The position numbers and the translations under genes are program-made. A stretch of DNA of 64,000 bases from contig BROG01000078.1 of the NCBI GenBank assembly GCA_030159075.1, positions 1,083,501 through 1,147,500 of the forward strand, given 5' to 3'. The DNA comes from Atrina japonica (taxonomy: Eukaryota > Mollusca > Bivalvia > Pterioida > Pinnidae). The notes beneath the pieces are model-generated. The model saw nothing but the letters and a program-made list of their open reading frames with translations. It made no database searches and was not told the DNA's origin. Positions 12,409 through 22,844 of this stretch are shown here, piece by piece; position 1 is the stretch's first letter; every line of letters begins with the position of its first letter.

Positions 12409-12553
12409 AATGGGTCCGTTTTACAAAAGGTCGTAAGTCCTAAATCCTAACTTTTAGTCCTAACTACCATGGTAACGCATCGGTGATTGGTCAGTCCCAT
12501 GACAATTAGGACTAAGATTTAGGATTTGGGACCTACGACGTAAAACCGACCCC
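12409..12553. mobile_element. 145-bp MITE with about 45-bp inverted repeats
   Basis: Left GGGTCCGTTTTACAAAAGG, GTCCTAAATCCTAAC and TAGTCCTAA; right TTAGGACTAAGATTTAGGAT and ACGACGTAAAACCGACCC. Boundaries read from the ends of the complementarity. Confidence 0.8.
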
Positions 12554-12639
12554 TGATTCTTATGTTTTAATGCTCAAGAAATATATACATGTGTAAATTC
12601 GGTTTCTGAAAGTTCGTGGCACAGACCTGATAAAATCAA

Positions 12640-13110
12640 GTCCTACAGTAGACCCTTTGATACGGGAGATATAGAAATATCCGAGACCCTATGATCCGGG
12701 ACACCATGACACACAGTGGATGCGGAAATATCCAGGAGACTAATAAAAACAGTTATGGGAAAAGTAGAAACCAGGTGATACTGTGGACATGTAAATGTCG
12801 GAGTCCACGTGATACAGTGGTCAGGAAAAACATCAGACCCCGCCATACGATGGCCTTGAAAATGTCAGAGACCACGTGATACAAAGGACATGAAAAATAG
12901 CAGAGATCCCGCCACACGTATGACATGATAATGTCGGAGACCACGCGATACAGAGGACACGAAAAACATCACAGATCCCGCCACACGGTGACATGAAAAT
13001 GTCGGAGACCACGTGATACAGTGAACATGAAAAATATCAGACCCCCGCGGTGGACATGAAAAATGAAAATATCAGATACACGGTTTAGTGGACATCAAAA
13101 TATTGGATAT
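12640..13110. repeat. Degenerate minisatellite, about 33/67-bp unit
   Basis: Recurring blocks GACATGAAAATGTCGGAGAC, CACGTGATACAGTG and GATCCCGCCACACG alternate, giving a higher-order unit of about 67 bases. Copies are eroded towards the left. Confidence 0.8.
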
Positions 13111-14590
13111 CTGGTACTGATACGGAAGAATTTTCTTGGCATTGTAAGAACCAGTCAACCCAAAGTATAGAATAGGCTATTCCAATGGATGGACGAGACG
13201 ATTCCGTGTTCGTATACGAGGGTGAACAGATAGTGGTAAGATTTGTTCATTTTGCCACTCAGGATCGTGTCTAAAGTCTCAAATTTGGATACTGGTCGGC
13301 ATGTCAGACAATGCAACACGCAGTGACTAGTTTGGTATTCATACGCGTAGTTCATTCATATTACACGAGATAAAAAGTTTCCGAAACAATTAATTTATCA
13401 ATTTGTATATACATGCATTTATTTCTGTTGAAAAAATAATTGAGAAATACACTTAGAAATGTGTTTCTTGACCCTAGCAATGACGAGGAGACAAAGAACG
13501 AACGATTAATTTACGCATTGTTCATGAGACACTAGGGGATCCCTAGCGACGGAAGTTTTATATATAAATGCGAACATTTATAAAACAAGCCTTGACTACC
13601 TACGATATCTCAATACGGGAAAATCAAAAATAAAAACTGCAAAAAATTCATCGCCTCCTGCTGATTTTAGTTATAGTGGGACTTCATTAAAATAATTTTA
13701 GGAAATAAATCAGATGTAAAGTGATAATAAATGTGAATTTATCTAACGGATAATTCCTTTAAATGGTTTTGTACCAAACCTTTTACACGCCGTATTTGGA
13801 AAATGTAACAGGTTGCGGTGCTAATTTTATATACAAGTTTGGTCGTTTATTTATTTTTCTTTAAATCTCGACCTTGCGTCATTCGCTAAATTAAGTTAGC
13901 GAACATACATGTAAACCAACAAAGCCCGTTTGTTGGTAGGTGTTCTTCTGTTATTAAACGCTTCTAATGTTTTATATTTTACGAGCCAGTTTTTATTGCA
14001 AGTTTAATAAATTTGACGAAACTTCTATGTATTGTAGCAACAACCGGGTGAGTTTGTTTTCTGTTGCGTAAATATTAGAAATTTCTGTACGAAAGTCATT
14101 TTTCAACCCAATTACACCAAAATTTATCAAAACTGACACAGGAGTTTATAAATTAAATTCACGTTCCATTATACACGTGACCGTAGTCGTCAATGCCGGG
14201 TGCCAAGTCAGGTGGCACTAGCTTTTGAAGAGTCTCCGTTTTATGACGTCAAAAGTGTTTCAACAGACGTTTTGCAAGTGAAAATAATATCATTTGCTGA
14301 TATATTCGCTGTTTTTAAGAGAGTTCATATTTATTTGTCCTGTACTGATTTTAAAATTTTCTTAGAATAAAAATCATTAGATTTGAGAACATTGCAAGAA
14401 AGTTTATAATACAGAGAAGGTGTTTAAAACATTCGTTTTTTAATTTTAGTGTCTCAGCCTGAATAAGTAGTTATATAGATAGAAATTAGCTATCAATAAC
14501 ATTACTGATTTGCACAAATATTGACAGGAAACTGATTCATTTTTTCCCCGTGTTTTTTGTTAATTGATTTTGTTTTGTTTTTTTTTAACA
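13111..14590. other. Intergenic or Wnt16 intron, nothing recognised
   Basis: No convincing exon on either strand and no obvious repeats. Confidence 0.5.
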
Positions 14591-14591
14591 G

Positions 14592-14722
14592 CCGCACTCA
14601 ACTATTTTAGTCAAACGGAAGCGGCCAGTTATTAATGGTAGCTATATGAGAGAACCCGGTTACTATGCACCCGAAAAGATATCACTTGCCTTCAGCAATT
14701 AAACTGCCAAACTTTCTTATAA
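14592..14722 (-). mobile_element. SINE type A fragment
   Basis: Reversed type-A body (CCGCACTCAACTATTTTAGT, GCGGCCAGTTATTAATGG, AACCCGGTTACTATG, AACTGCCAAAC). Confidence 0.7.
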
Positions 14723-15726
14723 AATTAGTTAAGGCTCTAGTGGACCCACACTGATCGACAAAATTGGTATTGAAACCTGTCTTGCAATACCCTCATATTA
14801 TGTAAGCCGTAAGTTCTAATTTCGCCTGTCGTAATTGGGCAAATCGTTAGACAATTTCTCAATGCTTTCAAACTGGTCCTAGTAGAAGATCTATTATTAT
14901 TATTATTTTTTTTCATTTTAAATGTTTCAGAAATAATTCAAAAGGAAAAATGAGTCCACGACCTTCAAACTGGAGAATTACTGATTAAGTCTAAGAATTT
15001 TACTAAACTTCAATTACTTCTGTTTGGTTTGCCAAGCAAGCAAAAATAAGAATATTTTCAGACTAATGAATACTCTTATAATCTAAGTAGTAGCATTTCC
15101 AAGGTTATTTATAAATTTCTTCATATTTAACTAGGTGTTATGAATGTAATGGTATTTGTAGAGATTGTGACCAGGTTCAAATCCAGCTTACTGGGAAATT
15201 TATGACCATGCATTTTGATAATATACTTATGTACACCCCCCTAACATAAGTTAAATCTCTCTTGGGAGAGTTACTAATTTACCAGCAGATTAATCTGCTG
15301 TCATTAGGTTGCGAAAAGCAATCATAAAATAGATTAAACATTTTAAAGAAAATCAATGCAGATTTAGTTTCTGGATTTTGTTTGTAGGTGTGTGGGGATC
15401 ACCATGGGTGTTGATGGTGGAGGCAGTGGTGCATCTTGAAATAGATTTTAAGGTATATCACAACATGAAAATATAATTTACATTTCATAAACAATAATAA
15501 CAGAATTTTTATAAAACATATATAATCCACAGTACATTTAAGTAATAAAAATGATACATTTTACTTTTTAAAGAGTGGCAGTATTAAACTGAGTGGTGGC
15601 AGACAAAATTTAAGTGTGGCACACAACCAGGATATATATTGATAAAGTTGCACCTGTCCTAAATACCACTTAGCTTCTGTTTTGCATTTAAGACCTTTTA
15701 AAATATTCAGTCTCTTGAAAATGTTT

Positions 15727-15727
<1 letters not shown>

Positions 15728-15794
<67 letters not shown>
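15728..15794. repeat. (AT)n microsatellite
   Basis: AT run with one phase break. Confidence 0.95.
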
Positions 15795-16120
15795 ATGAAA
15801 ACATGAAAGGTAAGCTAAATATCAGGTCAGGGTTTAAACAAGCAAAGTAGGTTTTAAACTTCCTTTAGTGCTCATGATTCCAGTTTCTATGTTTCTGTCT
15901 TGTTTTATTCAAATGTCAATTATTTAGGAAAACATTAATACCTATAAACCTACTCTCTGTGTCTGCTAGTTTGTTTATTCTGTCTCTAACACATTCCATT
16001 CACTTATATATGGTCATATGAATTTTAGTGAAATAGTTTGATACATGTATTAATTGAAAAATAATCTTTTAAATATTTGAACTTCTCAGAGTACTCCATG
16101 AAATAAAACGTCAGTCATGG

Positions 16121-16124
<4 letters not shown>

Positions 16125-16173
<49 letters not shown>
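16125..16173. repeat. (AT)n microsatellite
   Basis: Pure AT run. Confidence 0.95.
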
Positions 16174-16175
<2 letters not shown>

Positions 16176-17944
16176 TATGGAATCTGGTAATTCAGAATTT
16201 AAGATAACCCAAATTTTGATTAACATGGTTTATTTTGATTAACATGGTTTTTTTTTCTATCCATAAAAATTGGGACCAGCTGTACAACTTTGACATAACT
16301 GGAATTTCCACATAACCATATTCCTATGTACATAAATGCACTCTATATATAATCTTACATTTTCATTTCCTATTGGAAAGAATATCAGGGAATTTATATA
16401 CTTGATTCCATAAGAATTTGTTTTTTTATGTTGTATTTTATGTAATTTTTATATCATTTCTTTTTCTTTTTTTTTTTGATGGGAGGGTGGGTGGTGTTAA
16501 TTCATAGAAACCAAAACCATTCATTCTTCAGAATTGATAACTTAATTTGTAACTTTTCAATAAATACATACTTATATTGTACTCATACATTAGACCCCTA
16601 TATCATTCATTCACTAGTTTCATTTTATTTACTGGTTAAATTTATATATTTAATCCATTTAGATTTTTATTATTTATTCATTCATTTATTTCATAACATT
16701 TAAGTAAATGATTTGTGTGGAAAGTTTGTGGGAAAACAAAATTACAGGTGTTTTCTGAATACAGGTATATCACTACATTAAATCAAGGAATTACAAAAAT
16801 AAATAAAGTTTGATATTTTAAATGTGATACATTCCAGTCGAGGTGAAGATTCGTCCTGTGTGTACCCACACGCTACCCTATCAAGCACACATAACAATCG
16901 TGAGGTAAAAATTACCACAAGATAAATGATTGCAAGTCTACAAGGTGTATTCAGAATGTAGATTTAACTAAAACTAGTATTTTTATTCTAAAATGCTTTC
17001 TGTCTCATAAATTTCTTTTTCTGTATTGAGACCTGTTCACAAGAATACTTATTAACATAACAACTGGTTGGTAGGAATACTGACTGATAAACAGTGTACA
17101 GAAATCAGGTGTACAAAAATCAGTTTCCTTTGAACTTCTGACATGACTAAGAAAGTTGTATTTTATGTGAAATATTTCAGATATTTTAGCATACAGCAAA
17201 TTTAAAGGATACACAATAAAATTGTTTATTTTTATAGCAAAGGCAAATAATGTGGAATAAAGTAAATAAACGAGTAAATAAGAAAAAAAATAAAATGGAA
17301 ACTTAAGATAGATAAATATTAAACTGTTGATTCAGGGAAAATTTATGTATTTTATTGGTATATCATTTTTTTTTATTTTTGGCGATTTTGTTTATAGCAT
17401 CCTTGTTGTTTATTTCTGGTTTGTATTTATAATCATGTTTATTTATTTCCGTAATAATGCATTACATGTATCAGTCCAACAGGCCGTATTGTTTAGGAAT
17501 ATTTCTCCCAAGTAATTTAGGTACTTACCAATTTATTATGTATATTCATTATTTAGGGTTTGTCGGATAGTCCGAGGAAAAAATCCAATCTAGAATTAGT
17601 TAAAGATATTGTTATGTCGTAAATTTTAATTAACCAGGTGGGCGTGAACACATAATTTACAACATGTTAGTGCTTTGTCATGGAGATTCATCGAGTTTTA
17701 TTTATTGCTTTTGCTATCAATAATATTTCTCTTAAATAAAAATTACCATTCACTGCGTTGTTTTAAAAAGTGTGTCCCCATATAAGAAGCACGGGGGGGT
17801 GGGGGTGTGTTAAATTAAAACTTAAGTAATCAACAATCTATGGAAGCACATCTTTGTTATATGATATCCAAAATTGTTATGGACAAATTGTAAGTTTATA
17901 ATTAAAGATTTTACAATTTTTTCTTTAACGACTGGCGTTTTCAG

Positions 17945-18058
17945 TTTTCGCTCTTGAAATAGAAATTGTTGAAGACCTCCGATCTTTCGTTATTTCTCTC
18001 CCCGTGTGCAAGGGCGACTTTGTGGAAATATATTACCGCTGGAAGAAGGATGCCAAAG
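17945..18058 (+). CDS. Candidate exon with SANT-like C-terminal helix
   Basis: Short exon between a pyrimidine-rich acceptor (TTTTCAG) and a GTAAAA donor. It is open in only one sensible frame and symmetric in phase (2 bases in, 1 out). It reads FALEIEIVEDLRSFVISL, then PVCKGDFVEIYYRWKKDAK. The V-E-x-Y-Y-x-W-K-K end resembles the third helix of SANT domains in ELM2-SANT corepressor proteins (MIER, RERE and TRERF1 types usually read FYY-x-WKK there). The sequence is much more amino-acid-like than its surroundings. I could not find a preceding exon, so the parent gene is unknown. It lies antisense within the putative Wnt16 intron 2. Alternatives are a processed or captured gene fragment, or chance. 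Confidence 0.42.
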
Positions 18059-18411
18059 GTAAAATCGCACTGTATTTGTAGTTCTAGATACGCAATGTAA
18101 TTAACACTGACAACGAATAATACATGGTATATATCTAGATTTTATCTATGGCCTTCTCCGTGAATACCTTTACAACACACCTTTTCATTTAGTGTATCTG
18201 TAGCATATCGTTAGGTTGAAACAGATTCGTGTGTTAGCATTAATATATTATTTATACATGTGCTCGTATATATAGTCTGTAAATTTCACAAGGCGAATAT
18301 TGTCATTTATGTAAGTATTTGAGGTTGCATCCGATGAGAGCGTAGGACCCTACACATGTATGCTAGTGAAAATTTATAACCATGATACTGTATGGTAAAC
18401 AAATACGTGTT

Positions 18412-18414
<3 letters not shown>

Positions 18415-18494
<80 letters not shown>
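18415..18494. repeat. (GA)n microsatellite
   Basis: GA run followed by a duplicated GGGTCGGGGAGAGAAGGGGG block to 18538. Confidence 0.97.
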
Positions 18495-18499
<5 letters not shown>

Positions 18500-18571
18500 T
18501 CGGGGAGAGAAGGGGGGGGGTCGGGGAGAGAAGGGGGATAGAGGTAAAACAGTCCCATTCATTCACCCCAG

Positions 18572-18624
18572 ATGACCTTTGTGACTTCACCTCGCTTCTA
18601 TATGACATTGCTGATCTTGCATAA
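18572..18624 (+). CDS. Possible terminal exon after the SANT-like exon
   Basis: After CACCCCAG the sequence begins with two bases that complete the split codon left by the exon at 18058 (G+AT = Asp). It then reads DLCDFTSLLYDIADLA and a TAA stop. AATAAA-like motifs lie about 100 bases downstream (18725-18745). The phase match and the acidic C-terminus make this a reasonable last exon, but the only upstream polypyrimidine is short because a GA microsatellite precedes it. Inference only. Confidence 0.25.
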
Positions 18625-19346
18625 TTTATATCCACTTATATCTGATACACAGGTATTTTCTCACCGATTGTTTAATATAACGGTGACACATCAAAGAATA
18701 CGTGAAAGGGGTTTTGTAAGTTCCGATAAATAAATAAAATAAAAATTTAAATGTTTATATACCGGCAAATGATTTGAATATCTGCGAACAAGAATAATTC
18801 AAATTATTGTGTAGCCAGTTTATGTTTTAATGTAATAAATACCAGCCTTGTGTTAGAAATTATTTCACGTGTCCGTATTTCTATGTATCATGAACACTAC
18901 ACCTGTCTGTTTCACTTGTTTTGAATAAATTTCACCTGCAAAGATTTTACGATCGCCGTTCGAGTTAAAACTTAGATCCTAAATAAGAGTAATTATTTCA
19001 GTACATTTCGCAGTTGTTCAATTTTATATAAACAAAATAAAAATGCATCAACACCAAGACTTCCATGCCCCTTAAATATACAGCGTAATGGGTGCATTTT
19101 AAGACCACTGATCTACAGAAACGTTTCCGACTTTCCTCGTTTTTTTCATGTGACATTTCGGGAATGCCTTAAGTCTCTATTCAGGGGGTCTAGGGACGTA
19201 GCTTTTCGCGAGACAGTCAGTCACTCCGGGGTGTAAATGAATTAATTATTTTCGCCGAAAATGTCTGAAATGACACAGTTCTAAAGTATAACGGTTGTGT
19301 GAAATCTGACATGCATAAAATGTTGGAAGTAATAGAAAAGACTTAC
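18625..19346. other. Non-coding, between SANT-like and Wnt16 exons
   Basis: AATAAA-like motifs on the plus strand near 18730. Nothing else recognised. Confidence 0.5.
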
Positions 19347-19579
19347 CTTTCCTCAAAACATGTCCAAAAACCGTGTAATTGGAACTTAATGTACAATTCC
19401 AACGTTCGTGTTGAAACTGAAACTGGCATTCGTATATAGCTTTTTTAGCTCCGTTAGTAACACACATCAGCGACTCTGGATGCTTTAAACATACTTCTTT
19501 TTGTTGTGTTACTAGGCCCGGGAAATCCCTGCAGGGATCTTTCCGAGGAGCCACGGCTATAGATGAAACACCGAGGTAC
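19347..19579 (-). CDS. Wnt16: Wnt16 coding exon 2
   Basis: Encodes about residues 33-109 of the Wnt ligand: YLGVSSIAVAPRKDPC, then a PGL-x-x-x-Q-K-x-x-C motif, then YECQFQFQHERWNC and VFGHVLRKG. The ECQ-x-Q-F-x-x-x-R-W-N-C block is the hallmark of the Wnt N-terminal helical domain. HERWNC and the WMYLG junction point to Wnt16 rather than Wnt1, 4, 5 or 7. Two N-glycosylation sequons (NCT and NYT) are visible. The exon follows a TAG acceptor and ends at a consensus GTAAGT donor (19346-19341). It enters with one base and leaves with one base, as expected for the conserved second Wnt exon. The next exon should begin with the G-(T/I)-(R/K)-E-(T/A)-AF motif, but I could not find it downstream. Confidence 0.85.
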
Positions 19580-20056
19580 CTACAAATGTAATTTGAAAAC
19601 CGAGAAATAAAATTATACAGTCATGTACATTTATTTGTCTAATGTTTCTGATATCATGTCAATTTTTGATATACCAGGGGTTTTACCAAAACGTGGGAAA
19701 ATGATGATAAAAAGGAAATTAAGTGGACTGGGAGATATATATATATATATATATATAATATTCGACTTATAAAGCAAAGGGAAATGTGTCTTTTAAAGAA
19801 CAACAGGTGTATATCAGTATGCCAATCTAGCACCTACACATAGAGATACCGATGTAGACAGTTCAAATATTATTATAAAGACAAATAATACATGTAGCCT
19901 ACATATCAGGGGTCATAATGATAAAATCAAGTTTAAACTCAATATTGCCATATAATTTTAACCCACTACTTTCTTTGTACGGAATATTATTTTGTACAAA
20001 AACGTCGCGCATCATTCCCGAAATTAACGATTAACAACACTGCAGACCGCCCATGC

Positions 20057-20058
<2 letters not shown>

Positions 20059-20087
<29 letters not shown>

Positions 20088-20193
20088 GCCCCCCCCCCCC
20101 CCCTCCCTGCCCCCCCCCCCCCCCCCCTCCCCCCCCCCCCCCCCGCCCGCTCCCCCCACCCCACCCCCCCCCCCCCCCCCGCCCCCCCCCATC

Positions 20194-20227
<34 letters not shown>
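20059..20227. repeat. Poly-C tract of about 170 bases
   Basis: Almost uninterrupted C with rare G, T and A. The minus (Wnt16 sense) strand would be G-run rich, with G-quadruplex potential, inside intron 1. Confidence 0.97.
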
Positions 20228-20578
20228 TTATAAAAAAACAAAAATAAACAAACAAACTCCGGACCACACATCAAGGAGATTCGATTATGGTTTCGTCTGA
20301 TACCGACATCGTTCCGTGTACGACATTAGTAATCAGTTTCCTCTTGTAAAAGTCACGGGTTATCAATATTGCCCTCCAAGGGCAAGATCAATTTGTTTTG
20401 TGAACTCGAAACCTTTTAAGCTATTTATATTCCCTGGGTTGACAAATTTTACACTTGAAGATCAAAAAATGAAAACTTGTTTCACACATTACAAATTTTC
20501 TCAAATAAACAAGTCTCTTTACACCTATTTACTACCAATGTCTAATATGTTTATTCTTTGAAAGATAAGGTCCACTTC

Positions 20579-20589
20579 TTATATATATA

Positions 20590-20655
<66 letters not shown>
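20579..20655. repeat. (AT)n microsatellite
   Basis: AT run with one interruption. Confidence 0.95.
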
Positions 20656-20657
<2 letters not shown>

Positions 20658-21433
20658 GAATTAAATTACCCAACAAGATGTTGATACTTAAACGCGACAT
20701 TAATTTAAGTTTTTTTTAGAGCAGTGAGCGTTATGGCGAGAAAATTAAACTTTACATAATATTAATAAATTGCAGTGTTTTTTAGGAGAAGTAAAATGGC
20801 ATGTCGCCAAGACAGTACACATAAAACCGCCCGTTTACTACAAAAACTGGAATAACAAATGCCTTTGATTGAAAAATAATAATCATCATAACAAAACTAA
20901 CCGGGGCAAAAATCCTGCTACTGACGTCGACTGCAATTGATTCCCAAATGAATGACTACCCTTTCACACATGTATAACCCGTATTTCGTATATTTAGAGA
21001 GGTCGGTCCTAGACCAAGTGATGTAAAATTTGCTGAACAGCGATCAGGAAAACGGACACTGCAAAAGTATTAAGGATACTTGTTTCCGAATCCCGGCTGT
21101 AATATATTTCATTGTTTGTGCACAATATTTTGAATTACAATAGAATACGTCTTAAATCAAATTATACAGTAAGCGACAAGAGTACACCGAAGAATGACTA
21201 CGAGTACATAATCATGTGTTATAATTTATTACCTACTGTTATACTTAATTATTCGCTAAAACAATATCAGATTTCATCTCTGCATCATTCCAAAGCAGGT
21301 AGAGACAGGTAAATACATAAAGGTACGTACAATTCAGATATCGAAAAGGTTTTATAGAATCGTAAGAAAATTAACACCTACACGTGATAATATATAGACA
21401 AACTCAATATATTTCATGTATTCATATACTTAC

Positions 21434-21528
21434 ATCCAATTTGCCAGAGTATAAGTTGGTAAAATAAGTATCCAAGTTATTGGTAGAACCTTAATTAAAC
21501 ACATATATATCACTGAATTAAAATCCAT
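21434..21528 (-). CDS. Wnt16: Wnt16 coding exon 1 (signal peptide)
   Basis: First coding exon of a secreted Wnt ligand. The 31 codons from the chosen ATG give a hydrophobic signal peptide (MDFNSVIYMCLIKVLP, then WILILPTYTLAN) ending ...LANW. The last two bases (AT) join the first base of exon 2 (G) to make Met, giving NWMYLGVSS across the junction. Vertebrate WNT16, as I recall it, starts its mature region NWMWLGIAS, so the match at this position is family-diagnostic. The donor is a consensus GTAAGT at 21433-21428. The frame stays open upstream to another ATG at 21687, but that would put 53 unlikely residues before a good signal peptide, so the ATG at 21528 is preferred. The protein would be lipid-modified in the ER and act on Frizzled receptors. 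A CACGTG E-box lies about 270 bases upstream; its relevance is unknown. Confidence 0.78.
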
Positions 21529-22442
21529 TTTTATCTTATGTGAAATAATACAAGTTGTGCAATATTTGTAATTCCGCGTAACGTGTAAACCGATACATTT
21601 GGGAAAGATGTAATAACTCGCCCGAGGCAGAACTAAAAATGTGAGTAAAGTATGATTGTTGATACACGAGAGCTTGTTGAAAGACATTTGTTATTCATAT
21701 CTCTTTTTATCACCCGATAGGCTAAATCATTGGATCGCCCCGTAAGCTATGAATGAAAAGAAGAGATGTAAACTTGTAATCGATTGGTTTACGTTTAAGT
21801 CACGTGATTTGGTTTGACATTTCCCTTTGATATAGTAACTCGAATTATTGAAAATCTTAACTAAATAATTTCCCCGTGATCTTAAAATCGACTGTATTCA
21901 ATTGTAATGCTTCGTAAATTCGCAGTCGGGGTGTTAAGATCAAACAAGATTTTTTCAATATATTACATGTATTTGGGGTCTTTATTTGTAAATAGTCTGA
22001 AAAACGAAAGTAAACAAAGTGGAAATTGAAACTCAGTATAGAGTGAATAAATTCCTATTTAAGGTAAACAAGACAATTTAGACACAATGTTTCGTTAAGG
22101 GGGTCAACTTCATTTAAGGGAAATTATCACACATACACATGAAATCGAAAAGAGTTGTTCGGCTTGTACGTTTAGACCGAACGCACTTTCAAATTTATTC
22201 TTTTTGTGACTTTGAATGCAAGACTGGTTAATTAGCACCACTTTCTGACCGAAGTTTAAAGTAAACATTAAATAAAAGTTTCTCGCTATTTATATAGAAA
22301 AGGCAACTCTCTTAAGTAAATCACTCGGATCGATATACAGGTATACAGAGAAGACATTGTACAATACTTGCTTAATACTTCGTAGCTGATGTAACCTAAA
22401 CAAAATAATACATTTATTCATAAGAAGTATTTCTGATGAATA
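21529..22442. other. Upstream of Wnt16; probable 5' UTR/promoter side
   Basis: E-box CACGTG at about 21801. I do not recognise a TATA box at a defensible position. Otherwise unremarkable. Confidence 0.4.
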
Positions 22443-22576
22443 TGTCATGTTTTAATTTTTGAATTTACTCTGAGGGGGGGGGGGGGGTAAATACAAAAAT
22501 TTAAAACATGACAACTAGTTGTCATTTACCCCCCCCCCCCCCCCCTCAGAATAAATTCAAAAATTAAAACATGACA
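22443..22576. repeat. Long palindrome with G/C-homopolymer arms
   Basis: Left arm 22443-22492 and right arm 22524-22576: TGTCATGTTTTAATTTTTGA..., a homopolymeric G run, then its mirror with a C run. The spacer carries a third partial copy (TTTAAAACATGACA) and the small palindrome ACAACTAGTTGT. Possible 5-bp flanking AATAT. Confidence 0.85.
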
Positions 22577-22784
22577 AATATCTAGTATGTAAATTTATGA
22601 ACTCGGATAAATAAACAGAGAGAAACAAAATAAATCAATAAATGAACAGATGTATATTATTATTATATGTTTTGATTTTAAATTATTTTTATTATTTCAT
22701 TTACTAGTTCATCTTTATTTATTCATGTTATTTTATTTTTGGATAATTCATTCATGAATTTGAATTATATTAATTATTTATTCA

Positions 22785-22790
<6 letters not shown>

Positions 22791-22839
<49 letters not shown>
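22791..22839. repeat. (CT)n microsatellite
   Basis: Pure CT run. Confidence 0.97.

Positions 22840-22844
<5 letters not shown>

Larger units (their letters stand above)
14723..17944. other. AT-rich non-coding stretch
   Basis: Contains (AT)n microsatellites at 15728-15794 and 16125-16173. No Wnt exon 3 motif (W-x-W-G-G-C-S-D, or R-E-x-A-F near a splice acceptor) was found in the minus frames by eye. Confidence 0.5.
19580..21433 (-). other. Wnt16 intron 1
   Basis: 1,854-base intron with a GTAAGT donor and a TTTGTAG acceptor. It contains AT microsatellites at 19735-19758 and 20579-20655 and a 170-base near-pure C tract at 20059-20227. The remainder is unremarkable AT-rich sequence. Confidence 0.75.

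Noticed and set aside
12643..12944. Overlapping minus-strand frames with HGV-like residues
   Set aside because: They arise from the degenerate minisatellite and do not contain the Wnt HGVSGSC motif.
20031..20274. Poly-Pro and poly-Gly open frames
   Set aside because: They are the translation of a C homopolymer tract in an intron, with no start context or homology.
21529..21687. Longer Wnt16 N-terminus starting at 21687
   Set aside because: It would place 53 non-signal residues ahead of a good signal peptide; the internal ATG at 21528 fits the family.
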